NCBI RefSeq assembly: GCF_001039275.2
Contig: NZ_CP030117.1
Span: forward strand, 2,098,501-2,162,500
Source of the DNA: Brevibacillus brevis
Lineage (GTDB): Bacteria > Bacillota > Bacilli > Brevibacillales > Brevibacillaceae
Direction of reading: 5' to 3'
DNA: 64,000 nucleotides
A program made the translations under genes and the position numbers. Below, piece after piece: positions 1 through 8,959 of this stretch (positions within the stretch are counted from its first letter, which is position 1; every line of letters starts with the position of its first letter). Under the pieces are notes generated by a model, which was not told the origin of the DNA, made no database searches, and worked only from the letters and a program-made list of their open reading frames with translations.

Positions 1-1
1 A

Positions 2-1399
2 GACGACAGTCTAAACTGGATTGCAAGCCAGGAGTGGTCAGACGGCAACATCGGGATGCTCGGAGGCTCGTATGTGGGGTATGTGCAATGGGCAGCGGCC
101 GCGAGCGGCAATCCGCATCTGAAGGCGATTTTTAGCTATGTGACAGTAGGAACGCCTTACGTGGACATCCCGCGCAAAGGGGGAACGATTCTCGGTGGTC
201 TGTCTTGGATTTTCATGATGGCAGAGAAGCGGCGAAATGTCGCGGCGCTTTCCCGGGATGACTGGAGTGAGGTCATCAAGGTACGCCCGATCAAAGAAAT
301 CCCGCAAAAAGTGCTAGGGAAAGAAATCCCGTTTTGGACAAAATGGATGGAGCATCCGGACGGAGACGAGTTCTGGGCTATGTCAGACTGGAAACGGCAT
401 GCGGATCAGGTCAAGGTGCCTGCTCTCCTCGTATCAGGCTGGTATGACGACAACGGGATGGGGACGAGTGAATCGTGGGAGGTCATCTCTCGAAATGTGC
501 CAGAGCATGCCAGACTCATCTTGGGGCCGTGGTATCACAAGGCGAATACGACGCGAGAAATCCATCATGTACCCTTTGGAAACAACGCCATCCGCTACGA
601 TCTGGATGTGACACAGCTCCGCTGGTTTGACCGCTATTTAAAAGGAGTGGAAAATGGCGTCGATCAAGAGCCTCGTGTCGAGTACTACATGGTGGGAGAA
701 AACAAATGGAAGACTTCGCAGACTTGGCCACCAGCGGAGGTGACGCTGACGAATCTGTATCTGAATAGTGGGGGAAACGCCAATACGAGTGGCGGAGATG
801 GAACACTGACCCTTTCTATCTCAGGTGAACAGCCGGTCGATACATACAGCTATGATCCACTAGACGCAGCTCCGTATCTGCTGGATTTGTCCGAGAATGA
901 AAACAGCGTTCCGGAAAACTATCGTGATGTGGAAGAACGGGCAGATGTCCTTGTCTACACATCAGAGCCATTGGAAGAGGAAGTTGTCATCGCGGGAGAA
1001 ATCTCGGCCGTTATCTATGCAGCCAGCTCAGCGCGGGATACAGATTGGTTGGTTCGGCTGTGTGATGTAGATGAGGAAGGCAATTCGATTCGTCTATCGG
1101 ACGGGATTATATGCGCACGCTACCGGCACTCATTCGAAGAGCCCGAGCTCCTTGTCCCTGGACAAATTGAATGCTATGAGATTCGCATGACCAAGATCGC
1201 CAATGTCTTCCGAAAAGGTCACCGCATTCGTGTCTCAGTTACTTCTGGCGCGGAGAACTTCTCGTTCCCCAATCCGAATACAGGCAACGATCTGGCAACG
1301 GAAACCGAGACAGTCATTGCCTCGCAACGTGTCTACCATGACAGCCAGTATCCGAGTCATATCAAGCTCCCTCTCTTGCAGTCTGGGGGAAGTAAGTAA
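2..1399 (+). CDS. CocE/NonD-family hydrolase, 5'-truncated by the window
   Basis: The reading frame is open from the first codon of the window, so the N-terminus lies outside. The nucleophile elbow GGSYVG is near the left edge (Ser about 23 in-window residues in), preceded by the tract EWSDGNIGM typical of the Xaa-Pro dipeptidyl-peptidase (S15)/cocaine-esterase family. A later LLVSGWYDD segment probably supplies the catalytic Asp and the GPWYHK segment the His. The last ~200 residues resemble the family's beta-rich C-terminal domain (segments such as RGHRIRVSVTSG). Family members hydrolyse esters or N-terminal acyl-proline bonds; the substrate cannot be read from sequence. An internal ATG at 56 lies just before the Ser motif and cannot be the true start. 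Confidence 0.85.
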   Translation, partial: DDSLNWIASQEWSDGNIGMLGGSYVGYVQWAAAASGNPHLKAIFSYVTVGTPYVDIPRKGGTILGGLSWIFMMAEKRRNVAALSRDDWSEVIKVRPIKEIPQKVLGKEIPFWTKWMEHPDGDEFWAMSDWKRHADQVKVPALLVSGWYDDNGMGTSESWEVISRNVPEHARLILGPWYHKANTTREIHHVPFGNNAIRYDLDVTQLRWFDRYLKGVENGVDQEPRVEYYMVGENKWKTSQTWPPAEVTLTNLYLNSGGNANTSGGDGTLTLSISGEQPVDTYSYDPLDAAPYLLDLSENENSVPENYRDVEERADVLVYTSEPLEEEVVIAGEISAVIYAASSARDTDWLVRLCDVDEEGNSIRLSDGIICARYRHSFEEPELLVPGQIECYEIRMTKIANVFRKGHRIRVSVTSGAENFSFPNPNTGNDLATETETVIASQRVYHDSQYPSHIKLPLLQSGGSK

Positions 1400-1423
1400 T
1401 CTTCAGGAGGTATCTAAAGCATA

Positions 1424-2437
1424 ATGACTATTTACAGTTGCAAAAAATGCAAGTTCCGTTACGATGAGTGGCTGGGTGATACGAAAAATGGCGTCCCGCC
1501 TGGGGTGCCTTTTCCTCATTTAGCAGGTTCTGTGTGTACCGAATGCGGGATGGACGAGGAAGGTCGGCACTTGCCGCTTCCTGAAACGAAGTACACAAAC
1601 GTAGAAGCTACGTATTACGATCAGTTTGCAGGGAAGGCCAGCATCGCTTTTTATCGAAACTGGTTGCTGGGAGAAGCGGAGCAATCACCAGTCTCCGTGC
1701 TGGAGCTGGGTGTCGGAACCGGGAGAATTGCCATTGAGCTGGCACGGAATGACTTGTCCGTCTGCGGGATCGATTGGAGCCCGGATATGCTGGAGATGGC
1801 CTCCAAAAAGAAACGGCGCATGTTGAAAGGAAAAGAAGAACGGCTGGAGCTGCTAGAACAAAATATGTGGGAGTTGGAGCTTGATCGGCAATTTACGCAT
1901 GTGCTTCTTCCAGAAGGCATTTTTCAGCAGGCCACCTGTAGGGCCAAGCAACGTCAATTGCTTTCGGTCATCCGTGATTACATAACAGAGAACGGAACAG
2001 TGGCCATTGATTTACTCTTGCCGCCAGTAAAAAATCAATGGACAACGATGCAACGCAAATTCGTTTTCCCGGACCGTATGGTGTATCAAAAGGTAGAGGG
2101 TGAAACCTCGCTCTTGGACCAAAAGTTCCGCTACACGCTTACTTATGAAACTTTTCTGGATCAGATCGAGCAGCCGAGGTATCGCGTAGAGCGCGAGATG
2201 GCGCTGCTTTTGCCTACAGAGCTTGAGCTGTTACTGGAAGGATTGGGCTTTCATGTCACCTATAGCAAAGAGAATGTATTCCACAAGCAAGACTGCGAAC
2301 CGAGCCAAGCGGACACGGGCTATGATATGGATCGTTGGCAGCATGGTGGGTATCCATTCGCTGAACCTGTCGGGACACCGGGTGGAGCCACTCGCTGGAC
2401 GATTTTGGCGAAAAAAATTTCTTCCACCACCTTGTAA
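1424..2437 (+). CDS. Rubredoxin-like domain fused to SAM-dependent methyltransferase
   Basis: 337 residues with a CAGGAGGTA ribosome-binding site upstream of the ATG. Residues 1-45 look like a complete rubredoxin: Cys6-x2-Cys9 and Cys38-x2-Cys41, with the rubredoxin-like stretch GDTKNGVPPGVPF between, spacing typical of a one-iron FeS4 site. From about residue 60 a class I methyltransferase follows, with motif I VLELGVGTGR and an acidic residue after the next strand (GIDWSPDML). The C-terminal ~130 residues match the usual methyltransferase tail but suggest no substrate. It lies 24 bp after the hydrolase gene, so the two may be cotranscribed. The domain calls are by eye; whether the N-terminal site binds iron or zinc is unknown. 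Confidence 0.8.
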   Translation: MTIYSCKKCKFRYDEWLGDTKNGVPPGVPFPHLAGSVCTECGMDEEGRHLPLPETKYTNVEATYYDQFAGKASIAFYRNWLLGEAEQSPVSVLELGVGTGRIAIELARNDLSVCGIDWSPDMLEMASKKKRRMLKGKEERLELLEQNMWELELDRQFTHVLLPEGIFQQATCRAKQRQLLSVIRDYITENGTVAIDLLLPPVKNQWTTMQRKFVFPDRMVYQKVEGETSLLDQKFRYTLTYETFLDQIEQPRYRVEREMALLLPTELELLLEGLGFHVTYSKENVFHKQDCEPSQADTGYDMDRWQHGGYPFAEPVGTPGGATRWTILAKKISSTTL

Positions 2438-2472
2438 CAAAACGTCTGCTGCTGCATCTAACCAGTAAGAAA

Positions 2473-2489
2473 ACCTCGATCGAGGTCTT
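2473..2489 (+). terminator. Short palindrome, possible weak terminator after the methyltransferase gene
   Basis: A perfect 14-nt palindrome (ACCTC-GATC-GAGGT) is followed by CTTTTC. The stem is only 5 bp, so it could be a weak intrinsic terminator or a protein-binding dyad ahead of the sigma-factor gene. Confidence 0.35.
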
Positions 2490-2549
2490 TTCATGGAGGA
2501 GCGACCGCGTTTTTGCGGAAAATTTTCATACGTGAAGGAGGTCGCGCCC

Positions 2550-3098
2550 TTGGAAAAATTGCAGCCAACGACAGATGCTGCGTTTGAACAAATCATGAGG
2601 GAGTATGGGACCCGCGTGCTTCGACTCGTCACTTTTCTGGTTAAAGATCGCAGCTTGGCAGAGGATATTACACAGGATGTATTCGTCAAGGTGTATCGGC
2701 ATCTTCCCCGATTTCGGCAGGAGAGCAGTGTGCACACGTGGTTGTATAGAATCGCGGTAAATGAGTGCAAAGGTTATTTGCGTTCTTGGTCGTTTCGTCA
2801 TATCCTTCCCCGCTCGTGGATTAGACAGGATGGGGAGCTTTCTACAGAAAGTCTTGTGCTCGATCAAGCCGAAAGGGACCAGCTCGTAGCAGAAGTGTTG
2901 CAGCTTCCTCCACTCTATCGTCAAGTGATTGCCCTTCATTACTATGCGGATTTATCCATCGGAGAGGTGGCGGATGTGCTTGGGGTAACGGAAGGAACAG
3001 TCAGAACCCGGTTGCATAGGGCCAGACAGCAGCTTCGGCAGAGAATGGGAGAGGGGAGGGACTGGGAATGGACGAAAACCGATGGCTCACGGACTTAA
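2550..3098 (+). CDS. ECF-type RNA polymerase sigma factor
   Basis: About 182 residues, typical ECF size. Region 2 covers roughly residues 10-80 (DITQDVFVKVYRHL and TWLYRIAVNEC segments). Region 4 is near the C-terminus, with the helix-turn-helix segment LSIGEVADVLGVTEGTVRTR. There is no region 3, as expected for ECF sigmas. I chose the TTG at 2550 because GAAGGAGG lies 8 bp upstream; an in-frame ATG at 2493 has no ribosome-binding site and would add a non-conserved extension. The next gene overlaps by 31 bp and encodes a single-pass membrane protein, the usual arrangement for a sigma/anti-sigma pair. The signal it senses is unknown. Confidence 0.85.
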   Translation: MEKLQPTTDAAFEQIMREYGTRVLRLVTFLVKDRSLAEDITQDVFVKVYRHLPRFRQESSVHTWLYRIAVNECKGYLRSWSFRHILPRSWIRQDGELSTESLVLDQAERDQLVAEVLQLPPLYRQVIALHYYADLSIGEVADVLGVTEGTVRTRLHRARQQLRQRMGEGRDWEWTKTDGSRT

Positions 3099-4072
3099 AG
3101 GAACGGGCAGATCAGACCATTTTTCGTGATGTACAGTTCACTGCATCGATGGAAGAGCGAGTGAGACAGAGGGTGAGGCCCGGGACAGGGTGGATGACTG
3201 GCTGGAGGAAGCTAGCCTTGCCGGGCGTTTTGCTGGCGATGAGCTTGCTATTGTGGTTCGGGCTTCCCATTCAGGAGGAGAGACAATCTGCACAGCATGA
3301 GGTGAGACCTTCCCAACAAGAGACACAAGTACCCGCCTTGTTACCAGGTGGACAAATCGTCGAAGCGGATTTGTGGAAGCTGTCGCCTTCTTTGACATCC
3401 ACTTACGACAATCAATCCTTTTCTTATTTGGGAGAAAAGCCTGTCCGCATCATGACGGATCGGGACGGTTTCTACGAAGGGCAGACGCAGCGGGTGATAT
3501 GGCTGTTGAATGGGGACTACGCAGAGGAAGTAGAGATCGCTGCTTACAACACCGATGGGACCCGTCTATCGTTGGGCAGCTACGAGGTTATGGACCCGTT
3601 ATACGATGCAGATGGACATTTTCCCTCAGGGATCGTGTTACCAGAACCGGGAAAATGGAAGCTGGAAGTAAGAACGGGAGGCAAACATCTCGGACAAGTT
3701 TTTGTCGAGGTGAAAAAAGGGATAGCACCCGCAAACCGTCAACTGGTCGGGCCTATCATTCAGCAGTATTTGGAGACAGAAAGTGATAAGCTGGGGTGGC
3801 TGGGAAAACATCGCGAGACAAGCGTTGAGCTCCTCGGTGTGGAAGCGCCAGATGCTGCGAAACGAACCGTATACGCTTGGGTGAAAATAACGGGTAGCAA
3901 CTCTTCCGCCATCAGTGCACCCATGGTCTTTCAAATCGCCTACAATGGAAATGATTATCGGGTAACGGACTTCCAAATGCCCGAGGACGGCAGCAACTAC
4001 CAGAGCAGTCTGCAAAAACTGTTTCCACCTAAAGTGCTGGAGCAAGTTCACGATCGATCAAACACAAAGTAA
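3068..4072 (+). CDS. Putative membrane anti-sigma factor
   Basis: 334 residues, overlapping the ECF sigma gene by 31 bp. A short cytoplasmic N-terminus (about 48 residues) precedes one hydrophobic segment (about 49-66, LALPGVLLAMSLLLWFGLP). About 265 residues then lie outside the membrane and look beta-rich, with an Ig-like segment around 120-210. Position and topology suggest it holds the sigma factor at the membrane. The N-terminus lacks the His-x3-Cys-x2-Cys signature of zinc-binding anti-sigma domains, so it is either a divergent type or a sigma-linked sensor. I do not recognise the extracellular domain. Confidence 0.6.
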   Translation: MDENRWLTDLKERADQTIFRDVQFTASMEERVRQRVRPGTGWMTGWRKLALPGVLLAMSLLLWFGLPIQEERQSAQHEVRPSQQETQVPALLPGGQIVEADLWKLSPSLTSTYDNQSFSYLGEKPVRIMTDRDGFYEGQTQRVIWLLNGDYAEEVEIAAYNTDGTRLSLGSYEVMDPLYDADGHFPSGIVLPEPGKWKLEVRTGGKHLGQVFVEVKKGIAPANRQLVGPIIQQYLETESDKLGWLGKHRETSVELLGVEAPDAAKRTVYAWVKITGSNSSAISAPMVFQIAYNGNDYRVTDFQMPEDGSNYQSSLQKLFPPKVLEQVHDRSNTK

Positions 4073-4080
4073 GAATGACA

Positions 4081-4114
4081 AAACGGACCTTTGCGTAAAA
4101 GAAGGTCCGTTTTT
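4081..4114 (+). terminator. Intrinsic terminator after the sigma/anti-sigma pair
   Basis: Stem ACGGACCTT / AAGGTCCGT with a loop of about 9 nt, followed by a T-run. It lies 10 bp past the stop of the anti-sigma gene and just before the convergent acetyltransferase gene. Confidence 0.85.
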
Positions 4115-4126
4115 CGCTTTTTATGT

Positions 4127-5005
4127 CTATCCGTATATTTGAGCACCTATCGCCAAGTATGTCCCATTACGGCGGGGCAGGCTATCGCCATTCGCAACCA
4201 TCACTGGGGGATGAGAAACCTGTGTGAACCCGGTTTGCTTCAAGTAATTATGAAACGCTGCTTGCTCATCGGGTACGTCTATCCGCACACGTCCGGTATG
4301 ATGTTGTGTCAGCTTGTACAGGAGGTGTTCAGCCATGATGGCATTTTCTGCGACGATCGGTCCCGCGATTAGGTTGACTGGGCCTTGAACGGCGAAGCCA
4401 TACCCGATGATATTGCCGGAGCGATTTTTGGCTACGAGACAAGTAGTAGCTTGTATCATGCGTGTCTCGAGAAAATGAGTGCGCCTGCTACCCAGTGCTG
4501 CTTTGTCCAATGCAACCACGCCCGAAAAATCGTTCAACGCCATTGGTACAATTTCAAACTCGTCAGGGGCTTCGTTTTGCGGAGGTGCTTCAGGCAAAAA
4601 GCGTTCAGCGATAAATTTTTGAATACGATCCACTGTCTGGAATCCGAGATTTTTGTACAATGGCTCGCCTTCTGGAGTCGCAATGAGCATGATCGTTGTA
4701 TCGGTAGAAACAGACGCCATGCACGCCTTCATGAGCTGTCGGCCAAATCCTTTGCCTTGTGACGAGGGATGGACGATCACCATACCGATGCTCGCAAGCT
4801 TGTCATCGTAGGGGATGATAGCTGCACATGAAAGGAGGTTGCCACTCGTGTCTTTGTGACCGAATACGGTTCCGATAGACAGAATTGTGCGAATTTCAGC
4901 TTCGTCGTAATCCCAGCTTACGGAATCAGATAAGGCAATAAGTCCGGGAATATCCGATATCGTTAAGGAATGCAAGCAAGAGTCAACACTGTTCACTTTG
5001 ATCAT
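4127..5005 (-). CDS. GNAT-family N-acetyltransferase with two domains
   Basis: 292 residues. The N-terminal half is a classic GNAT fold with the acetyl-CoA loop QGKGFG in the segment VIVHPSSQGKGFGRQL (about residues 78-95) and the LYKNLGF motif after it. The C-terminal half (about 150-292) resembles the second acetyltransferase-like domain found in YitI-type proteins. The acceptor substrate is not predictable. The start overlaps the upstream HIT gene by 23 bp. GGAGA sits almost directly against the annotated ATG, so a GTG three codons later (4996) is an equally good start with better spacing. Confidence 0.8.
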   Translation of the reverse strand: MIKVNSVDSCLHSLTISDIPGLIALSDSVSWDYDEAEIRTILSIGTVFGHKDTSGNLLSCAAIIPYDDKLASIGMVIVHPSSQGKGFGRQLMKACMASVSTDTTIMLIATPEGEPLYKNLGFQTVDRIQKFIAERFLPEAPPQNEAPDEFEIVPMALNDFSGVVALDKAALGSRRTHFLETRMIQATTCLVAKNRSGNIIGYGFAVQGPVNLIAGPIVAENAIMAEHLLYKLTQHHTGRVRIDVPDEQAAFHNYLKQTGFTQVSHPPVMVANGDSLPRRNGTYLAIGAQIYG

Positions 5006-5471
5006 TCTCCGTTTCTTTCTTTGTGTTCACGGCAGTATCGTCGAAGAGATTGTGTAATGCTTCCGCCACTTTTGTACGTGTAGCGGCCAAATGGCTCGCA
5101 GCTCCATGCTCGTGAAGCGGATCACTCCACGCGAAACCATCATAATGGAATCGAGGGATGACGTGCATATGAAAATGAGTCAGCTCGTTGAAAGCACCGC
5201 CGTTTTGACAAATAGTAATGCCATCGGGCTTGTACAACTTGTTAAGGGCATGGGACAGAGATGAGACTGCCTCGCATACCTTTTGCATCGTGCGTTCATC
5301 CAAGTCTGTCCAATCTACAAAATGCTCCTTCGGGAGAATGAGCATGTGACCTTCCGAAAAAGGATCGATATCCAAGAGGCACGCGACCCATTCGTTTTCA
5401 TAGACGATATGCGCTACTTCGATTCCATGGGCCAACCGACAGCCCAAACAATCGGCTTGCTGTGTATCCAT
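4983..5471 (-). CDS. HIT-family nucleotide hydrolase/transferase-like protein
   Basis: 162 residues with the histidine-triad signature HFHMHVIPR near residue 100 and the usual upstream segment GHMLILPKEHF. HIT proteins hydrolyse or transfer nucleotides from substrates such as AppppA or aminoacyl-AMP; the exact substrate is not known. Two Cys near the N-terminus (CLGC) could bind a metal. The ribosome-binding site GGAGGTGG lies just upstream of the ATG. It is first of a two-gene minus-strand operon with the acetyltransferase, diverging from lepA. Confidence 0.85.
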   Translation of the reverse strand: MDTQQADCLGCRLAHGIEVAHIVYENEWVACLLDIDPFSEGHMLILPKEHFVDWTDLDERTMQKVCEAVSSLSHALNKLYKPDGITICQNGGAFNELTHFHMHVIPRFHYDGFAWSDPLHEHGAASHLAATRTKVAEALHNLFDDTAVNTKKETENDQSEQC

Positions 5472-5558
5472 GCCTAGCCACCTCCGCGCTAGTTATCACT
5501 TTAGCACAGGAAAAGTTTGGATACGAGAAAAAGGAGGCAAATGCCTGATTCTCTTTGG

Positions 5559-5588
5559 TTGCTCTTTATATCATCGGTTTGTTATAAT
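5559..5588 (+). promoter_or_regulatory. Sigma-A-type promoter for lepA
   Basis: TTGCTC and TATAAT with an 18-bp spacer, ending 74 bp upstream of the chosen lepA start. The perfect -10 box makes this the best candidate in the interval. Confidence 0.65.
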
Positions 5589-5662
5589 TACTGTTAGTGT
5601 ATTTTTTGTGAGGCGCAATCTGAACGTTTGAATGGATTCGCGTGGGAGGGAACGAACAACAC

Positions 5663-7480
5663 ATGGATCGTCGTGAAAGACAAAAAAGGATACGAAATTT
5701 TTCCATCATCGCCCACATTGACCATGGAAAGTCGACGCTGGCAGACCGCATTTTGGAGCTGACCGGTGCTTTGACTGCACGTGAGATGGAAGCCCAGTTT
5801 CTTGACACGATGGAGCTGGAAAAAGAGCGCGGGATTACGATTAAGCTCAATGCCGTGCGTTTGAACTATAAAGCAGATGACGGTGAGGAATACATTCTCC
5901 ACCTGATTGACACCCCTGGACACGTCGACTTTACGTATGAAGTATCCCGCAGTTTGGCTGCCTGTGAAGGGGCTATCCTCGTCGTGGATGCGGCACAAGG
6001 GATCGAGGCCCAGACTTTGGCTAACGTGTATTTGGCGTTGGACAGCAACCTGGAGATCATTCCAGTTGTTAACAAGATCGACCTGCCAAGTGCAGAGCCT
6101 GAGCGTGTGAAGCAAGAGGTTGAGGACGTGATCGGTCTGGATGCCAGCGATGCGGTTCTGACTTCTGCCAAGGCGGGTATCGGGATTAAAGAAGTACTGG
6201 AAGCCGTTGTGCAAAAAGTACCTGCTCCAGAGGGAGACCCGGATGCACCTCTCCAAGCTTTGATTTTCGACTCCTATTTTGATGCGTATCGTGGCGTTAT
6301 TGCCTCCATCCGTGTCATCAACGGAACCTTGAAAAAAGGTATGAAGATCAAGATGATGGCGACTGGCAAGTCATTTGAGGTAACCGAAATCGGTACATCG
6401 ACACCACGTCAAACGCAAGTAGAAGAATTGACGGTTGGAGATGTAGGCTACGTAGCTGCTTCCATTAAAACAGTGGGAGACACCAGTGTGGGGGATACCA
6501 TTACAGATGCGAATCGCCCTGCACCTGAACCGCTACCTGGTTACCGCAAGATCAACCCGATGGTCTTCTGCGGTTTGTACCCAATCGAAACGAACGAGTA
6601 CAACGATCTGCGTGATGCATTGGAAAAGCTCCAGCTAAACGATGCTTCCCTGCAGTTTGAACCGGAGACTTCCCAAGCACTTGGCTTTGGTTTCCGTTGT
6701 GGTTTCTTGGGACTCCTGCACATGGAGATCATCCAGGAGCGGATCGAACGGGAATTCAACATTAACTTGATTACGACCGCGCCGAGCGTTATTTACCGCA
6801 TTACCAAAACGAACGGGGAAGTATTCGAAATCGACAACCCGTCTAAAATGCCGGAAGCGCAAAAGATCGAAATGGTCGAGGAGCCTTACGTTACGGCGAC
6901 AGTTATGGTGCCGAAAGAATACGTCGGTGACGTTATGCAGTTGTGCCAAGGGAAACGCGGTGAGTTTCTCGACATGCAGTATATGGGTGAGAACCGTGTG
7001 CAGCTGAAGTACGACATGCCTTTGTCGGAAATCGTTTACGATTTCTTTGACCTGCTGAAGTCGGGTACAAAAGGCTATGCATCCTTTGACTACGAGCTAG
7101 GTGGGTACAAAGCTTCCAAACTGGTGAAAATGGATATTCTCCTCAACAGCGAAGTGGTGGATGCTCTGTCGTTTATCGTACACAAAGACACGGCTTATCC
7201 TCGTGGAAAAGTCATCTGCGAAAAGCTGAAGGAACTGATTCCTCGTCAGCAATTCGAGGTGCCGATTCAGGCGACCATTGGACACAAGGTTGTCGCTCGT
7301 GAAACGATCAGTGCGTTGCGTAAAAACGTTCTTGCTAAATGTTACGGCGGGGACATCTCGCGTAAGCGCAAACTGCTCGAAAAGCAAAAAGAAGGAAAGA
7401 AGCGCATGAAGTCTGTCGGTTCCGTAGAGGTACCACAAGAGGCGTTTATGGCTGTATTGCGCATGGATGATAAGAAGTAG
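5663..7480 (+). CDS. lepA: Elongation factor 4 (LepA), ribosomal back-translocase GTPase
   Basis: 605 residues from the ATG at 5663, which has GGGAGG upstream; an in-frame GTG at 5642 overlaps that ribosome-binding site and is unlikely. GTPase motifs are clear: P-loop AHIDHGKST, switch I RGITIKL, switch [10 protein letters not shown], and NKID. EF-G-like domains II, III and V follow, and the C-terminal LepA-specific domain ends with the conserved segment [20 protein letters not shown]. LepA acts on translating ribosomes under stress. It begins the block lepA-hemW-hrcA-grpE-dnaK-dnaJ-prmA, the same order as in B. subtilis, but is closed off by its own terminator. Confidence 0.98.
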   Translation: MDRRERQKRIRNFSIIAHIDHGKSTLADRILELTGALTAREMEAQFLDTMELEKERGITIKLNAVRLNYKADDGEEYILHLIDTPGHVDFTYEVSRSLAACEGAILVVDAAQGIEAQTLANVYLALDSNLEIIPVVNKIDLPSAEPERVKQEVEDVIGLDASDAVLTSAKAGIGIKEVLEAVVQKVPAPEGDPDAPLQALIFDSYFDAYRGVIASIRVINGTLKKGMKIKMMATGKSFEVTEIGTSTPRQTQVEELTVGDVGYVAASIKTVGDTSVGDTITDANRPAPEPLPGYRKINPMVFCGLYPIETNEYNDLRDALEKLQLNDASLQFEPETSQALGFGFRCGFLGLLHMEIIQERIEREFNINLITTAPSVIYRITKTNGEVFEIDNPSKMPEAQKIEMVEEPYVTATVMVPKEYVGDVMQLCQGKRGEFLDMQYMGENRVQLKYDMPLSEIVYDFFDLLKSGTKGYASFDYELGGYKASKLVKMDILLNSEVVDALSFIVHKDTAYPRGKVICEKLKELIPRQQFEVPIQATIGHKVVARETISALRKNVLAKCYGGDISRKRKLLEKQKEGKKRMKSVGSVEVPQEAFMAVLRMDDKK

Positions 7481-7504
7481 GCCTGACCTTGTGTCAGGTC
7501 TTTT
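7480..7504 (+). terminator. Intrinsic terminator after lepA
   Basis: Stem CCTGAC / GTCAGG with a short loop and a TTTT tract, starting at the lepA stop codon. Confidence 0.75.
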
Positions 7505-7519
7505 CCATTAAAAGCGGTG

Positions 7520-7684
7520 GTCAAAAAGTCGGCTTTTGATCACGAAGTCATTTATGAAAGTTGATTCGGTATCGAAACTGGCGTTCACCTTCGAAGTCCG
7601 GTGCTCATGTAGGTCCCCTACACTCCGCTCCTCCTTCATCAGGTTCTCGCCACTTTCTCCGTGCTGAAAAGCCGACTTTTTGAC
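7520..7684 (+). repeat. 165-bp element bounded by perfect 18-bp inverted repeats
   Basis: GTCAAAAAGTCGGCTTTT (7520-7537) is repeated as its exact reverse complement at 7667-7684. Between them is a non-coding core with a small internal hairpin (TGTAGG-TCC-CCTACA, about 7611-7625). It fills the lepA-hemW gap and ends 19 bp before the hemW ribosome-binding site. It has the shape of a miniature inverted-repeat element or intergenic repeat. No target-site duplication is obvious, and copy number cannot be judged from one window. Strand is nominal. Confidence 0.6.
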
Positions 7685-7718
7685 TTTTCATTTTATCAAT
7701 TTTAGGAGGGAAAGGGAC

Positions 7719-8861
7719 ATGATGCCACAATCGGTTTACATTCACATTCCCTTTTGTACGAATAAATGTTACTACTGTGACTTCAACTCATTTGTGACGA
7801 ACAATCCGCAGCTCATTTGGGATTACTTAGACGCATTGAAAAGTGAAATGGAAATCACCTTCAGCCAGCAGCCGATTGAGCAGGTGAAAACGATTTTTGT
7901 CGGCGGAGGGACGCCTACGTTTCTCGATCATGCCCAAATGCGCGCGTTTTTGGAGCTGGTACAAAAACAGTTGGGCAAGTACTGGGCGGATGATATCGAG
8001 TTCTCGATGGAAGCGAATCCGGGAACGACAGATGTGGAAAAGCTGCGGATTATGCGTGAGTTGGGTGTCAATCGCCTGAGCTTTGGTGTGCAGTCCTTTG
8101 ACGACGCGCTTTTAAAACGACTGGGACGAATCCATGACCAAGAAGCTGTGTACCGCAGTATCGATAATGCGAAAAAAGTAGGCTTCGACAACTTCAGCAT
8201 CGACCTGATGTTTGGGTTGCCGGACCAGACACTAGACATTTTCCGCCAGACGTTGGACAAGGCGTTTGGGTTAGGGACCACCCATTTCTCCGCGTACAGT
8301 CTCAAGGTGGAGGAGAACACGCTGTTCCACACGCTCTACCAGAAGGATCAGTTGCCACTGCCATCTGAAGAGACAGAGCTTGAGATGTACATGGTCTTAA
8401 TAGAAGAGATGGAGCGTCACGGGTACAAGCAGTATGAAATTAGCAATTTTGCAAAACCGGGCTTCGAGAGCAAACATAATAAAACCTATTGGCTCAATCG
8501 TGAATACTATGGGTTGGGTGCGGGGGCCCACGGCTATGTGTGCGGCCACCGACACGTAAATGCTGGTCCGCTTGCGATTTACATGCAGAAGTGCAAGGAA
8601 GGGCTGCCGCGTGTAGAACAATTCGAGGTACCACGCGAGGATGCCATGGAGGAACAGATGATTTTGGGGCTGAGGTTGAGAGAAGGAGTTGACCTATCGG
8701 CGTTTGCATCCCGTTTTGGCGCAACTGTTCATGATGTGTTTGGGACAATAATAGAAGAAGAGGTAGCCAAAGGAATGCTGCAAGAACAGGACGGGTTTTT
8801 GAAGCTGACGAAACAGGGGCTTCCGCTCGGAAATGAGGTATTTGCACGCTTTCTTCGTTAA
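7719..8861 (+). CDS. hemW: HemW-type radical SAM protein (heme chaperone)
   Basis: 380 residues from ATG 7719 (a second ATG follows directly at 7722), with AGGAGGG 8 bp upstream; a TTG at 7680 lies inside the inverted repeat and is rejected. The N-terminus has the radical SAM cluster motif Cys-x3-Cys-x2-Cys in HIPFCTNKCYYCDFN, then GGGTPT and the HemN-like C-terminal domain. HemW binds heme and donates it to respiratory enzymes. Coproporphyrinogen dehydrogenase HemN has an additional N-terminal segment that is missing here, so HemW is preferred. It has the same neighbours as in B. subtilis (lepA, hrcA). Confidence 0.9.
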   Translation: MMPQSVYIHIPFCTNKCYYCDFNSFVTNNPQLIWDYLDALKSEMEITFSQQPIEQVKTIFVGGGTPTFLDHAQMRAFLELVQKQLGKYWADDIEFSMEANPGTTDVEKLRIMRELGVNRLSFGVQSFDDALLKRLGRIHDQEAVYRSIDNAKKVGFDNFSIDLMFGLPDQTLDIFRQTLDKAFGLGTTHFSAYSLKVEENTLFHTLYQKDQLPLPSEETELEMYMVLIEEMERHGYKQYEISNFAKPGFESKHNKTYWLNREYYGLGAGAHGYVCGHRHVNAGPLAIYMQKCKEGLPRVEQFEVPREDAMEEQMILGLRLREGVDLSAFASRFGATVHDVFGTIIEEEVAKGMLQEQDGFLKLTKQGLPLGNEVFARFLR

Positions 8862-8919
8862 GTCAAAGCGAAACTCGCGAAAAATGAGATTTTTTGTCTC
8901 TTGAACTAGCTCAAGTTCG

Positions 8920-8948
8920 TTGACAAATCCTTCTACTATTGATACCTT
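8920..8948 (+). promoter_or_regulatory. Sigma-A promoter of the hrcA heat-shock operon
   Basis: TTGACA (8920-8925), 17-bp spacer, TACCTT (8943-8948). It lies just upstream of the CIRCE operator, so HrcA bound there would block transcription start or early elongation. Confidence 0.7.
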
Positions 8949-8959
8949 AGTATATAGAT

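Noticed and set aside
5540..5597. 18-codon ORF (starts at ATG 5541) behind AAAGGAGG upstream of lepA
   Set aside because: The Shine-Dalgarno is only 3 bp from the ATG and the frame runs through the predicted lepA promoter; not a credible gene.
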